Source: Kiloniellaceae bacterium (GTDB lineage Bacteria; Pseudomonadota; Alphaproteobacteria; Kiloniellales; J153). Taken from it: 64,000 nucleotides of DNA. Under the pieces are notes generated by a model, which saw only the letters and a program-made list of their open reading frames with translations, had not been told where the DNA came from and searched no databases. The stretch is taken from contig JAJFGO010000015.1 of the NCBI GenBank assembly GCA_021776095.1, positions 41,797 to 105,796 on the forward strand. The letters are read 5' to 3'. Below, one piece after another: positions 26,901 to 35,275 of this stretch (within the stretch, counting starts at the first letter, position 1; every line of letters begins with the position of its first letter). Position numbers and translations under genes: made by a program.

Positions 26901-27067
26901 TCACCGTGTTCGGTGGCATGCTGGTCGCGACCGTCGTTGGCACGTTGCTGATCCCGGTCATGTATGTGGTCTGCCAAAAGGCGCGGGAATGGGCAAAGGG
27001 CGGGGCGAGCCGGACCGGTGGAGACAGCGCCGAACCAGGGCTGTCCGAGGAAAAGGCAAGGAGCTAG
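23903..27067 (+). CDS. RND multidrug efflux transporter, inner-membrane pump
   Basis: 1054 residues, AcrB/MexF-type (HAE1) proton-driven exporter. N-terminal [70 protein letters not shown] is classic. The TM4 proton-relay Asp-Asp pair is present ([19 protein letters not shown]), as is the TM10 lysine in [17 protein letters not shown]. Two large periplasmic loops (about 40-335 and 565-870) form the porter domain. No outer-membrane factor gene is in the window, so it must borrow one. The stop codon TAG is also the first three bases of the inverted repeat of a MITE-like element. Confidence 0.96.
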   Translation: MFSVFFIDRPKFAFVIAIVMVLAGTIALTQMPVAEFPEVTPPQITVSASYPGASAESVEQSVATVIEAEVNGVEGMIYMSSKSGNDGSYDLTVTFDVGSNADFAQVNVNNRVQIATPKLPEDVRRQGVKVQKQSTSMLLVASLFSPNETYDAVFLSNYASINLRDALARTPGVGSVDILGARDYGMRVWLRPERMSALSLTTGDIIAAIQEQNLQVSAGAVGQPPAPADQKFQYTIQAKGRLSEVGEFEGIIVRARPDGSTVTLGDVARLELGAQTYSWFGKRNQTPAALLAVYQLPDANALDVAKAVKAELALLEERFPDDLAYDITYDTTLFVEASMVEVVTTLGTAVVLVILVVFVFMQDWRATLVPGIAIPVSLIGTFAVLLTFGFGLNTVSMFALILAIGVVVDDAIVVVENTQRLMGEGMAARDATRQSMRQVTGPVVATTLVLLAVFVPVGLTPGLTGRLYQQFAVTISVAVSLSSINALTLSPALCVMLLRPPRASTRGPLAVFERLLKATTSGYSAIVRVLMRRLVLVLAAFVAMLVVTGGLFQSLPTGFVPFEDRGALFVDVRLPDGAALNRTAAVMSQIEQIVVDTPGVASILTVTGFSLLSGTQSSNAGLAIMVLDPWDQREDPALHVGAIQARVQQHLWALPEATAFVFSPPPIPGLGNTGGFEFVLQDLEGRSPRDLAGTMGGLIVAANGDQRLARIFSTYRADAPQLLADIDRRKAKSQGIQIDEIFRTLQAFLGSYYVNDFNKFGRVYQVVIQAESDRRAEPGDIGRIFVRNESGAMIPLRTLIDVQPILGPERIERYNLFRSTTINGEGAAGVSSGQAIQAMTKQARANLPDGYSFEWTGMSLQEIKAGEFGAVLLVLSIVFVYLFLVAQYESWTIPFAIILTVPVAALGAVSGLLLAGLYLDIYAQVGMILLIGLASKNAILIVEFAKQLREEGASILDAGERAARLRFRAVLMTAFSFVLGVAPLVVASGAGAASRRSVGVTVFGGMLVATVVGTLLIPVMYVVCQKAREWAKGGASRTGGDSAEPGLSEEKARS

Positions 27068-27331
27068 AGCATATTCCGATGATATTGAACCATTTGATGG
27101 CGCCAAATCAGTCCACTCGGCTAGGCACGGAACGCCGCGCGATGTGGGGCATCGGGCAAGTTTCGCAGGCGACGCCGATGGGCTGATTTGGCCCACCGGA
27201 GGCCGGAGTTTCGCGCCCGCTGGACGTCGTTGCGGCCCACTTGCGGTCACCCAGACCGCGGCGCGGGCCGCGCCTAGCCAGCAGACGCGAAAATCCGGTC
27301 AAATGACTCAATATGATCGGAACATGCTCTA
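27065..27331. mobile_element. MITE-like element with long terminal inverted repeats
   Basis: 267 bases whose ends are imperfect inverted repeats of about 36 bases: left TAGAGCATATTCCGATGATA..., right (reverse complement) TAGAGCATGTTCCGATCATA..., both continuing TTGA-x-CATTTGA. No transposase or convincing ORF is inside. It fills the gap between the RND gene and the convergent ABC-F gene. Elements with TAGAGCAT ends are widespread in alphaproteobacteria. Confidence 0.8.
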
Positions 27332-27342
27332 GGCCTGCCCGG

Positions 27343-29259
27343 CTAAGACGCACCGTCCTCTTCCACCGCCGCCTGCGCTGTCAGCCAGGCATCCTCCGCC
27401 TTGGCGAGGGCGGCCTTGACCTCACCGAATTTGATTTGCAAATCCATCAGCTTCGCGGTCGAGCCGTTATAGATTGCCGGATCGGCGAGACGGGCTTCGA
27501 ATTTGGCTTTTTCGCGATTGAGTTTTTCAACTCGGGCCTCGGCCTCGCGGGCGGCCTTGCGCAGGTGCGTGACGGCGGCCCGGGCCTCGGCGCTGGCGCG
27601 GCGCTGATCCTTGCGGCTCACGCGCGCGGCCCCGTTACCATTGGCGTCGGTTTTCTCGACCTTGGCCCGGCCGCGCTCCGCCCGGCGTTGTGCGAGCAGC
27701 AGGGCGCGGTAGTCGTCCATGTCGCCGTCATAGCTTTTCACGGTCCCGTCCGCGACCAACCAGAGGCGGTCCGCGGTCAGCTCGATGACATGCGGGTCGT
27801 GGGTCACGATCACCACCGCGCCCTCGAAATCGTTGATCGCCTGGATCAGGCTTTCGCGCGCATCCATGTCCAGATGGTTGGTCGGTTCGTCGAGCAGTAG
27901 CAGTTGCGGCGCGTGCCGGGTCATGAGGGCAAACAGGAGCCGCGCCTTCTCCCCGCCCGAAAGGCGTCCGGTCTCAAGCATGGCGTGGTGCTCGCCGAAG
28001 CCGAAGCGGCCCAGATGGGCGCGCACCTTGGACGGCGGCTGGTCGGGCAGGGCGCGCGACATGAGCGTCAGCGGCGTCTCCGTCAGGTCCAACTCCTCGG
28101 CTTGGTCTTGAGCGAAATAGCCGACGCTGAGTTTGGATGACTTGGTCAGGCGCCCGCTGAGCGGTTTCAAGCGTCCGGCAAGCAGGCGGCTGAAGGTCGA
28201 CTTGCCGTTGCCGTTGGCGCCCAGCAAGGCGATCCGGTCGTCCATGTCCAAGCGCAGATTGAGGTTGCGCAGCACCGGCGTGGCGGGATCGTAGCCGGCG
28301 CTGGCGTCTTCCATGGTCACGATCGGCGGCGACAGCTCGATCGGCTTGGGAAAGGTAAAGGAAATCGTCCGGCTCTCGATCATTGCCGTGACCGGTTCCA
28401 TGCGCTCCAGCGCCTTGATCCGCGACTGCGCCTGGCGCGCCTTGGAGGCCTTGTAGCGGAAACGGTCGACGAAGGCCTGAATGTGCCGCCGCTCGGCCAG
28501 CTGTTTGCTGCGGAGCGCGGCCTGATGCTCCAGGCGTTCCGCACGGGTTCTCTCGAAACGGTCGTAGTTGCCGTTGTAGGCGACGATCTTGTTGCCTTCC
28601 AAATGCAGGATGCGCCGGGCCACGCCGTTTAGAAGGTCGCGGTCGTGGGACACCAGGATCAAGGTGCCGGGATAGGTCTTCAGGTAGCCTTCCAGCCAGA
28701 GCACGGCTTCCAGGTCCAAATGATTGGTTGGCTCGTCGAGCAGCAAGAGGTCGGGCTCGGAGAACAACAGGGCGGCCAGGGCGACGCGCATGCGCCAGCC
28801 TCCCGAGAACTCGCCACACGGCCGTTGCTGGGCTGCCTCGTCGAAACCCAGGCCGGCCAGGATCTGGGCGGCGCGGGCCGGTGCGCTCTCCGCCCCGATC
28901 GTCGCCAAACGCTCGTGAATTTCGGCAATTCGCGCCGGGTCCCCCGGCCGCTCATCCGCCCGCTCGGCCTCCGCCAGCAGGGCGGCGCGCTCGGTGTCGG
29001 CAGCCAGGACAGTATCGATCAAGCTTCTCGGGCCGGAGGGGGCTTCCTGCGCCACCGTGCCGGTCCGCAAGCCACGGGGCAGGATGATATCGCCGCCGTC
29101 GAGGGCGAGTTCGCCCGCGATCAGCTTAAGCAAGGTGGTCTTGCCGCTGCCGTTACGCCCGATCAGGCCGGCGCGCTCGCCCTTGTTTACCGTCACCGTG
29201 GCCCGATCGAAGATGATCCGGCCGCCGGCGCGGTAGAGGATTTCGTTGATCTGCAACAT
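27343..29259 (-). CDS. ABC-F family ATPase (YheS/Uup-like)
   Basis: 638 residues from ATG 29259 (MLQINEILYRAGGRIIFDRATVTVNKGERAGLIGRNGSGKTTLLK). Two nucleotide-binding domains without membrane segments: Walker A GRNGSGKTT and GANGNGKST; signatures SGGWRMRVALAALLF and LSGGEKARLLFAL; twin LLLLDEPTNHLD Walker B. A linker with basic helix (RFRYKASKARQAQSRIKALERME) and a C-terminal charged coiled coil (about 555-625) complete the ABC-F plan. Such proteins act on the ribosome, easing stalled translation; some confer antibiotic protection. The exact subgroup is uncertain. Confidence 0.92.
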   Translation of the reverse strand: MLQINEILYRAGGRIIFDRATVTVNKGERAGLIGRNGSGKTTLLKLIAGELALDGGDIILPRGLRTGTVAQEAPSGPRSLIDTVLAADTERAALLAEAERADERPGDPARIAEIHERLATIGAESAPARAAQILAGLGFDEAAQQRPCGEFSGGWRMRVALAALLFSEPDLLLLDEPTNHLDLEAVLWLEGYLKTYPGTLILVSHDRDLLNGVARRILHLEGNKIVAYNGNYDRFERTRAERLEHQAALRSKQLAERRHIQAFVDRFRYKASKARQAQSRIKALERMEPVTAMIESRTISFTFPKPIELSPPIVTMEDASAGYDPATPVLRNLNLRLDMDDRIALLGANGNGKSTFSRLLAGRLKPLSGRLTKSSKLSVGYFAQDQAEELDLTETPLTLMSRALPDQPPSKVRAHLGRFGFGEHHAMLETGRLSGGEKARLLFALMTRHAPQLLLLDEPTNHLDMDARESLIQAINDFEGAVVIVTHDPHVIELTADRLWLVADGTVKSYDGDMDDYRALLLAQRRAERGRAKVEKTDANGNGAARVSRKDQRRASAEARAAVTHLRKAAREAEARVEKLNREKAKFEARLADPAIYNGSTAKLMDLQIKFGEVKAALAKAEDAWLTAQAAVEEDGAS

Positions 29260-29507
29260 GACGGGCCGGGTGATAGCACAAGGCGGGCGGGGCGAGAAAG
29301 GCGGTACTCGCGGTCGTGTCGCAGTTTGAGGCCGGACGCGCCGAGAGCGCAAAGCGGTTACGATTGTCAGCTCAGCGGAGGAAAGCAGTCGCCGTTCCTG
29401 TGCGGTGAGAGAGTCCGGGTAGTGCCAGGAGGAGACGAAAGCGACGTTGCGTTCAGCGTGATGAAACGGCAGGCTTTTGAACAGCTAGAACGTTATGGGG
29501 GAGCCAG

Positions 29508-30512
29508 ATGGGCCTTAGCGAAGCGGAGATCCAAGTCTTGGTCTCAATCCACAAACTTGTCGTTGAGGGTGCGGTGGCGGACCGCGCGGCTGTTGAGGCG
29601 CGAGGGGATTGCTATTGGGTCTTCAAGGAAGACTGGTCCGATGCATTCCAGAGCCTAACGCAAAAAGGCCTTATCTCTGGGAACGACGGCGGCTACTACC
29701 TGACCGCTGCTGGCCAACCCGTGGCCCAAGGCTGCCACAGCGAACGCCCAGACATGTATTGGTATTATTACCAAAAATTCTATCCCGCCGCCTGGGCAAG
29801 CAAGGCTCATTCAAAGCTCTGCCAGCGCGTCTTCGGAGAGGACCTATGCCAAGAAGGGCAGACTGATATGGCCTCTCTTAAGCACCTGTTGGCGCTAATG
29901 GATATCAAAGCCGGTGACAAGGTGCTCGACCTGGGCTGCGGCGCGGGCATCATCGCGGAGTACGTTTCCGATCAGACGGGGGCATCGGTTATTGGCCTAG
30001 ATTACGCGGCCTCGGCCATTGACGAGGCCACCTCCCGGACCGAGAGCAAGCGCGATCGCCTCACCTTCGAGCACGGCAATTTCAACGAACTAGACTACCC
30101 GGAAGGAACTTTCGACTCGGTCATTTCCCTCGACACGCTCTATTGGGCATCCGATCTCAAGGCGACATTATCAGCGCTGAAGCGCGCTCTAAAGTCTGGC
30201 GGGCGGATCGGCATCTTCATGAACCACCATATCGGCGAGGGCGACACGCCGGACTTGCTCGCCGCTCGACACAGCAAACTTGCGAAGGCCATCGCCAAGG
30301 TCGGGCTGCCACTCCAAACCTTCGACTACACGACAGAGATTGGCGAGTTCTGGCGCCGGAACTTCGCGGCCGCGACGGATTTGAAGGAGGAGTTCGAAGC
30401 GGAAAGCAATGGCTTCATCGCGGATAGCTTGATACGAGAGTCGAAGGAAGATTACCTCCCGGATGTCGAGGCGGGCAGGATCGCGCGTTACCTCTTTTTC
30501 ATTCATTGCTAA
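29508..30512 (+). CDS. Methyltransferase with N-terminal winged-helix-like domain
   Basis: 334 residues, GGGGGAG upstream. Residues about 1-75 (MGLSEAEIQVLVSIHKLVVEGAVADRAAVEARGDCYWVFKEDWSDAFQSLTQKGLISGNDGGYYLTAAGQPVAQ) read as a winged helix with LTAAG at its end. A linker rich in Tyr and Trp (ERPDMYWYYYQKFYPAAWASKAH) follows. The class I SAM domain starts about 125: motif I VLDLGCGAGIIAEYVSDQTGASVIGLDYA, then FDSVISLDTLYWASDLKATLSALKRALKSGGRIGIFM. Acceptor unknown. Flanked by non-coding gaps of 248 and 177 bases, so monocistronic. Confidence 0.82.
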   Translation: MGLSEAEIQVLVSIHKLVVEGAVADRAAVEARGDCYWVFKEDWSDAFQSLTQKGLISGNDGGYYLTAAGQPVAQGCHSERPDMYWYYYQKFYPAAWASKAHSKLCQRVFGEDLCQEGQTDMASLKHLLALMDIKAGDKVLDLGCGAGIIAEYVSDQTGASVIGLDYAASAIDEATSRTESKRDRLTFEHGNFNELDYPEGTFDSVISLDTLYWASDLKATLSALKRALKSGGRIGIFMNHHIGEGDTPDLLAARHSKLAKAIAKVGLPLQTFDYTTEIGEFWRRNFAAATDLKEEFEAESNGFIADSLIRESKEDYLPDVEAGRIARYLFFIHC

Positions 30513-30689
30513 CCAATACCGTTTTGGGTCAGGAGCGGAGATGCTATTGATATTGCGTCAATGTCGGCTGTCGGATGTAAAGCTGACGAGATCTGCTGAA
30601 ATGTAGACACTACGGCACTCGCCGCCGGCTTGAAGTAAGCCCCGGATTAGGCGAAGCTTCGCCCTTATGGGCTTGGCGGGAGGCTGTGT

Positions 30690-31112
30690 ATGGCGATCTA
30701 TCGAGGGACTTGTCACTGCGGCGGCGTCGCCGTCGACTACGAAACTGCGGTGCCGCCGGGCGAAACCGAGGTGCGGGCCTGCCAATGCTCGTTTTGCCGC
30801 ATGCACGGCGCGCAGGCGGTCAGCGACCCCGGGGGCAAATTAAGCTTCGCCGAGAAGGTGCCGGGCGCCCTGCGGCGTTATAGTTTCGCGCTGAAGACGG
30901 CCGACTATATCCTCTGCGGCACCTGCGGCGCCTACCTCGGCGCGGTCTTGAGCGACGACGCGGGCGGCGGTTACGGGATCGTCAATATCCTGGTCCTGGA
31001 TACGCCCGAGCTCTTCACCCAAGCGCCCCAGCCTTTCGTCTACGACGCCGAATCCGTTGCGGCACGTATCGACCGGCGGCGTGCGCGTTGGACGCCCCTC
31101 GCGCCGGCCTAA
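30690..31112 (+). CDS. GFA-family zinc protein
   Basis: 140 residues of the glutathione-dependent formaldehyde-activating (GFA/CENP-V) fold. Zinc-binding cysteines: GTCHCGG near residues 7-11, CQCSFCRMHGA at about 35-40 and LCGTCGAYLG at about 79-85. Gfa itself binds glutathione and formaldehyde, but most small members have unknown activity. GGGAGG precedes the ATG. A second GFA-fold protein lies at 63063-63455; they share only the cysteine pattern. Convergent with the glutaredoxin gene, 13 bases between stops. Confidence 0.85.
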   Translation: MAIYRGTCHCGGVAVDYETAVPPGETEVRACQCSFCRMHGAQAVSDPGGKLSFAEKVPGALRRYSFALKTADYILCGTCGAYLGAVLSDDAGGGYGIVNILVLDTPELFTQAPQPFVYDAESVAARIDRRRARWTPLAPA

Positions 31113-31125
31113 GACCGAAATCCCA

Positions 31126-31389
31126 TCACGGTATATCGGTGCGCCCCAGCGTCTCATCCAAGCGGCCGGCGCCCGCCAGGCTTTCCAGGTCCTCGAAGCC
31201 GCCGATGTGTTCGCTGTCGATGAAGATTTGCGGGATCGATTTGACGCGGGGCAGGCGGCGCGCCAAATCGTCGCGGTGCGCCGCCTCCGAAATATCGAGA
31301 TCCGTGTAGGCGACGCTCTTTTCGTCGAGCAGCGCCTTGGCTCGCATGCAATACCCGCATCCCGGGCCGGAAAAGACCTCGATCTTCAT
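31126..31389 (-). CDS. grxC: Glutaredoxin
   Basis: 87 residues. Dithiol glutaredoxin with active site CGYC at residues 11-14 (FSGPGCGYCMRAKALLDEK), the cis-proline KSIPQIFID and the GG-containing IGGFEDLESLAG glutathione site. GrxC is a naming by similarity of form. It reduces protein disulfides and mixed glutathione disulfides. It begins 25 bases after the AhpD-like gene, so it is the last gene of the second TetR module, pairing a thiol reductase with a CxxC protein. Confidence 0.9.
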   Translation of the reverse strand: MKIEVFSGPGCGYCMRAKALLDEKSVAYTDLDISEAAHRDDLARRLPRVKSIPQIFIDSEHIGGFEDLESLAGAGRLDETLGRTDIP

Positions 31390-31414
31390 GGCTTGGCTCC
31401 CGTGTTGGCGAGGA

Positions 31415-31984
31415 TCAATGATTGACGTGCAGGATCGGCTCCATGCCGGAGAAGACCGGCTCGAGCGCGACCCCCAGCGCGTCGCCGAACTTGCTGACCG
31501 CGATGTAGATGGTGATGGTGAACACCGCCTCGACGATCTGCGGCTCGGTGAAGTGCGCGTTGAGCCGGTCCCATAGCCCTTTGGACAGACGGTTCGCGTC
31601 GACTCCGATCTGCACGGTCAGGTCAATCAGCGCCTTTTCGGCCTCGGAAAAGTGCGGGCTGTCCTTGTAGCGGTCGTCGCCGATGTCCGAGATCTTCTCC
31701 TCCGAGATGCCCAGGCGCTTCGACAGGGTTTCGTGCTGCACCACGCAGTACTGGCAATCGTTGCGATGGGTGGCCTTGAGGATGATCAGCTCCTTGGTCA
31801 CCCAGTCCAGCTCGCCGTCCTTCAGGATCGCCATGATCATATCGGTGAAGACGCCGCCCAGTTCCGGGGTGTGGCCGAATACCTTGAAGATGTTGAGCAG
31901 CATCTCGAAGCGCCCTTCCGCCTTGTCGTAGAAGGCGAGGGTTTGCGGGTTGGCCTGGTCGCGTTCGACGTAAGAGACGGTCAT
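31415..31984 (-). CDS. AhpD-like / carboxymuconolactone decarboxylase family protein
   Basis: 189-residue helical protein. CQYC at residues 77-80 with His84 (NDCQYCVVQHETL) forms the AhpD-type redox centre. The preceding ELIILKATHRN and the following GISEEKISDIGDDRYKDSPHFSEAEKALIDLTVQIGVDANRLSKGLWDRL are family-typical. Located between a TetR gene upstream and glutaredoxin downstream; a palindrome (GAACGATCGTTC) lies 20 bases before its start codon with GGGAGGA as ribosome-binding site. Alkylhydroperoxidase-type thiol chemistry, perhaps recycled by the neighbouring glutaredoxin, is inference. Confidence 0.85.
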   Translation of the reverse strand: MTVSYVERDQANPQTLAFYDKAEGRFEMLLNIFKVFGHTPELGGVFTDMIMAILKDGELDWVTKELIILKATHRNDCQYCVVQHETLSKRLGISEEKISDIGDDRYKDSPHFSEAEKALIDLTVQIGVDANRLSKGLWDRLNAHFTEPQIVEAVFTITIYIAVSKFGDALGVALEPVFSGMEPILHVNH

Positions 31985-32001
31985 GGTGTCCTCCCATTGT
32001 G

Positions 32002-32018
32002 TTGAACGATCGTTCTAA
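32002..32018. promoter_or_regulatory. TetR operator before AhpD-like gene
   Basis: Perfect 12-base palindrome GAACGATCGTTC (32004-32015), in a TTGAACGATCGTTCTAAA context between the TetR gene and the AhpD-like gene. Matches the site at 32649-32664. Confidence 0.75.
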
Positions 32019-32033
32019 ACTTGGCTAAAAAAT

Positions 32034-32615
32034 TTACTCCAAAAGGGCCTTGGCCTGGCGGGCCACGGCGTGCAGCAGAGGCGGCTCAGGGCGGCTGCGG
32101 GCCAGAACGCGCAGGCCGATGAACAGGCTTAGGAGAGCGCAGGCGGTCTCGCCCGCATCGACGGTCTCGGGGATGTCGCCCCGGCCCTGGCCCTCGGCGA
32201 TCTTGTGGGCGAAGAAGGTCTCCATCTCCGTCTGCCCCTCGGCAACGATGTGGCAAATTTCCCGGTCGTGCGGCGATAGCTCCAGCGCCGTATTGACCAG
32301 AAGGCAACCGTCACGTCCCCCTGTTCCCAGGGCTGCGGCGATGGCCTCTTCGAAGGCCGCCAGTATCGCGTCCTTAGGTCCCCGGGATCGGCACAGGCCT
32401 TCGACCCAGGTGCGGCGATGGAGGCCGTCGTAATGGCGTAAGGCTTGGATGAAGAGGCTGCGCTTGTTGCCGAAAGTGGCATAGACGCTGCCGCGATTGA
32501 TCCCCATGCAATCTACCAGGTCCTGCATGGAGGTTGCCTCGTAACCGCGGGCCCAAAAGGCGTTCATGGCCTTGGTCAGCGCGCCGTCGACGTCGAATTG
32601 CTTTTCCCAGGGCAT
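32034..32615 (-). CDS. TetR-family repressor
   Basis: 193 residues. N-terminal HTH FDVDGALTKAMNAFWARGYEATSMQDLVDCMGINRGSVYATFGNKRSLF is of the same branch as the TetR at 3232 (WAKGYESASLCDLIEAMGLSRSSFYDTFGGK). The C-terminal ligand domain contains GGRDGCLLVNTALELSPHD, parallel to GQRGCYLGNCAVEISASDP in the other. GGAGG precedes the ATG. Near-identical palindromes before this gene and before the AhpD-like gene suggest autoregulation and control of the thiol module. Ligand unknown. Confidence 0.9.
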   Translation of the reverse strand: MPWEKQFDVDGALTKAMNAFWARGYEATSMQDLVDCMGINRGSVYATFGNKRSLFIQALRHYDGLHRRTWVEGLCRSRGPKDAILAAFEEAIAAALGTGGRDGCLLVNTALELSPHDREICHIVAEGQTEMETFFAHKIAEGQGRGDIPETVDAGETACALLSLFIGLRVLARSRPEPPLLHAVARQAKALLE

Positions 32616-32646
32616 GGGGTGGCCTCCAGGTCCAAAAGCTTAAGGA

Positions 32647-32666
32647 GTTTGGAACGATCGGTCAAT
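32647..32666. promoter_or_regulatory. TetR operator upstream of its own gene
   Basis: TTGGAACGATCGGTCAATA, a one-mismatch form of the GAACGATCGTTC palindrome, 34 bases before the TetR start codon. Confidence 0.7.
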
Positions 32667-32709
32667 ATAAGCCAGAAGAACCGGCTTCGCATTGGCGCCG
32701 GTCCCCGCG

Positions 32710-33219
<510 letters not shown>

Positions 33220-33269
33220 TCAGGGCGTACAAAGCAACGACGTCCCCGCCGACAAGCGGAGCGTCCACC

Positions 33270-33418
33270 ACCTCGTTCTCTTCCATCCGGACTTTAACCG
33301 TCGGCCCCGGAATCTCGCCGGGTCTGCTGACCCCTTCGGGCGGAACCCAAAGGGCGCTCGCGGGCTTAAGCCTCAAAGGCTTTCACCGCCGGTGGGGACT
33401 TTCACCCCGCCCCGAGAA
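33270..33418 (-). ncRNA. FMN riboswitch (RFN element)
   Basis: Read on the minus strand the conserved blocks appear in order: GGGGCGGGGTGAAAGTCCCC and ACCGGCGGT (33389-33415), AGCCCGCGAGC (about 33356-33366), GGTCAGCAGACCCGGCGAGA, TTCCGGGGCCGACGGT, and AGTCCGGATGGAAGAGAACG (about 33273-33292). This is the six-stem FMN aptamer that turns off flavin genes when FMN binds. Downstream, before ribH, GTCCCCGCCGACAAGCGGAGC-like sequence could form the expression-platform stem. Identity is near certain; whether control is at transcription or translation is not. Confidence 0.96.
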
Positions 33419-33584
33419 CGCGCCCCGCCAAAACGACGGGACTCACAAAACCTAATCGACCGATATGGACTTGTCGATAGCCGGTCTTAAGCGCCGCTGC
33501 CGGTTGCCGGGGCTGCTCGCGGCGGCTATAAGCCGCCCAAATTCGAGATCATTCATTCATATGGCAATAGGAGACCCCCCGGCC

Positions 33585-34007
33585 ATGGCGACCCAGCGGA
33601 CCTTTTCGATCATCAAGCCGGACGCGACCCGGCGTAACCTGACGGGCAAGATCGTCACGTGCCTGGAGGAAGCCGGCCTGCGCGTGGTCGCCCAGCGCCG
33701 CATCCAGATGACCCGAGCCCAGGCCGAGGGCTTTTACGCGGTCCACAAGGAGCGCCCCTTTTTCGATAGCCTGTGCGACTTCATGACCTCAGGCCCGGTC
33801 GTGATCCAGGTTCTGGAAGGCGAGAACGCGGTCGAGAAGAACCGCGAGGTCATGGGGGCGACCGATCCGGCCAAGGCCGCGCCGGGCACGATCCGCGCCG
33901 AATTCGCCGAATCGATCGAGGCTAATTCGGCCCACGGTTCGGATTCGCCGGAAAACGCGGCGATCGAGATCGCCTATTTCTTCGCCCAGGTCGATATCGT
34001 GGGGTGA
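33585..34007 (+). CDS. ndk: Nucleoside diphosphate kinase
   Basis: 140 residues. Transfers the terminal phosphate between nucleoside triphosphates and diphosphates through a phosphohistidine. [18 protein letters not shown] at the start, [45 protein letters not shown], and the active-site [12 protein letters not shown] with catalytic His near 117. AGGAG lies 11 bases before the ATG at 33585; the longer frame from 33465 is not homologous. Ends 24 bases before a strong terminator. Confidence 0.97.
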   Translation: MATQRTFSIIKPDATRRNLTGKIVTCLEEAGLRVVAQRRIQMTRAQAEGFYAVHKERPFFDSLCDFMTSGPVVIQVLEGENAVEKNREVMGATDPAKAAPGTIRAEFAESIEANSAHGSDSPENAAIEIAYFFAQVDIVG

Positions 34008-34030
34008 GGCTCAGGCACACGGACAAGAAA

Positions 34031-34064
34031 AAGGGGCGCGACCGGCGGGTCGCGCCCCTTTTTT
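34031..34064 (+). terminator. Rho-independent terminator of ndk
   Basis: GGGGCGCGACC / GGTCGCGCCCC stem with a four-base loop, preceded by AAAAA and followed by six T residues: likely functional on both strands, serving also the convergent 40-residue gene. Confidence 0.92.
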
Positions 34065-34096
34065 CACGATTCTGCCTAGACTTCGTCTGGGCGCGT

Positions 34097-34219
34097 CTAA
34101 ACCAGGAAGATGGCCATGCCGACCAGCACGACGACCACGGCGACGGTCGACCAGGTCATCAACTTCACGAAGCCGGCCCATTGCCGACGGTGTTCCTGGA
34201 GCATCTGGTCTTCGGCCAT
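34097..34219 (-). CDS. aa3-type cytochrome c oxidase subunit IV (small)
   Basis: 40-residue protein, MAEDQMLQEHRRQWAGFVKLMTWSTVAVVVVLVGMAIFLV. A short polar N-terminus, the WAGFVKLMTWSTVAVVVVLVGMAIFLV single membrane helix and overall length match bacterial aa3-type oxidase subunit IV, a tiny helix packed against subunits I and III and of no known catalytic role. GAGGAGAG precedes the start. The other cytochrome oxidase genes are absent from this window, and the gene lies between ndk and a lipoprotein esterase, as often happens in alphaproteobacteria. Confidence 0.85.
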   Translation of the reverse strand: MAEDQMLQEHRRQWAGFVKLMTWSTVAVVVVLVGMAIFLV

Positions 34220-34360
34220 GGCATCCCTCTCCTCAATCGCTTGCGGCCCGCTCGGAGCCTGAATCCAGCTCTTCTCTTAGCCGATCCACGCGCGCGCCGG
34301 CAAGTGGGCAATCCATACAAGCGCTGCATCCAGACCCGGCCCTTAAACGTATATACTGTC

Positions 34361-35275
34361 ATGATCATGTTCCGAGTCCATAAGCTCGCGGCCGTCGCGG
34401 TGGCGGCCATGCTCTCCGCCTGCGCGCCTATCGAGGCCGTCAACCTTTTGGCCTCCGGCGAGGGGTACGAGCGGACCGAGGGCATCGCCTACGGGCCCGA
34501 AAACCGGCAACGGCTGGACGTCTATCGCCCGAAAGAGCCGGGTCCGTCGGGCACTGTGGTGGTTTTTCTGTATGGCGGCGCTTGGAAGCGCGGTGCGCGG
34601 GAGGATTATGGCTTTGCGGCGGCGGCCTTCGCCGCGCGCGGTTATGTGACGATCGTGCCCGACTACAGGCTGTATCCCGAGGTTCGCTTTCCCACCTTTG
34701 TCGAGGACGCGGCGCTGGCCGTAGGTTGGGTTCGTCAAAACATCGCCGCGCATGGCGGAAACCCGGATCGGATCGTGCTGGCGGGGCATTCGGCCGGCGC
34801 TCACAGCGCCGCGCTGCTTGCCCTCGACCGCTGTTATCTGGCCCGCAACCAGGTGCCGGACGCGGCGATTCTGGGCGTCGTCGGCTTGGCCGGGCCTTAC
34901 AGTTTCGATCCCACCACATTTCGAACGACCAAGGAGGCTTTCGCGACCGCCGCCCGGGCCGACAATACTCGCCCGGTCGCCTTCGCTCGCGCCGGGGCAC
35001 CGCCCATGCTGTTGATCCATGGTCTCGACGATTCGACGGTCTTGCCGCGAAACTCTGAGGATCTGGCCAAGGCCCTGCAAGCCGAGGGGGCGGAAGCGCG
35101 CTATCTGCCCTTCGAACGCCTGGGCCATCCGGGCATGCTCTTGGCCCTGGTGCCGCTCTTCGAAGGCTTGGCGCCGGTCGTCTCGGAGTCGTTGGGTTTC
35201 ATCGAGGGCCTCGGCCCGCGGGTCACGGCCGAGGTGACGACTCCGCAATCGCAACGCTGTCGCCGCGTATCTTGA
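34361..35275 (+). CDS. Alpha/beta-hydrolase lipoprotein (esterase-like)
   Basis: 304 residues. Starts MIMFRVHKLAAVAVAAMLSACAP with a lipobox LSAC. Catalytic set: oxyanion loop VVVFLYGGAWKRG (HSL-like GGxW form), nucleophile GHSAGAHSAA, acid LLIHGLDDSTVLP and histidine in ERLGHPGML, the carboxylesterase/arylformamidase-like arrangement (BD-FAE). Acts in the periplasm, tethered to a membrane; substrate unknown. Its last 53 bases overlap the convergent purN gene antisense. Confidence 0.86.
   Translation: MIMFRVHKLAAVAVAAMLSACAPIEAVNLLASGEGYERTEGIAYGPENRQRLDVYRPKEPGPSGTVVVFLYGGAWKRGAREDYGFAAAAFAARGYVTIVPDYRLYPEVRFPTFVEDAALAVGWVRQNIAAHGGNPDRIVLAGHSAGAHSAALLALDRCYLARNQVPDAAILGVVGLAGPYSFDPTTFRTTKEAFATAARADNTRPVAFARAGAPPMLLIHGLDDSTVLPRNSEDLAKALQAEGAEARYLPFERLGHPGMLLALVPLFEGLAPVVSESLGFIEGLGPRVTAEVTTPQSQRCRRVS

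Noticed and set aside
30648..30665. GGCGAAGCTTCGCC palindrome before the GFA gene
   Set aside because: Could be a hairpin or operator, but no second copy or regulator links to it; left unassigned.
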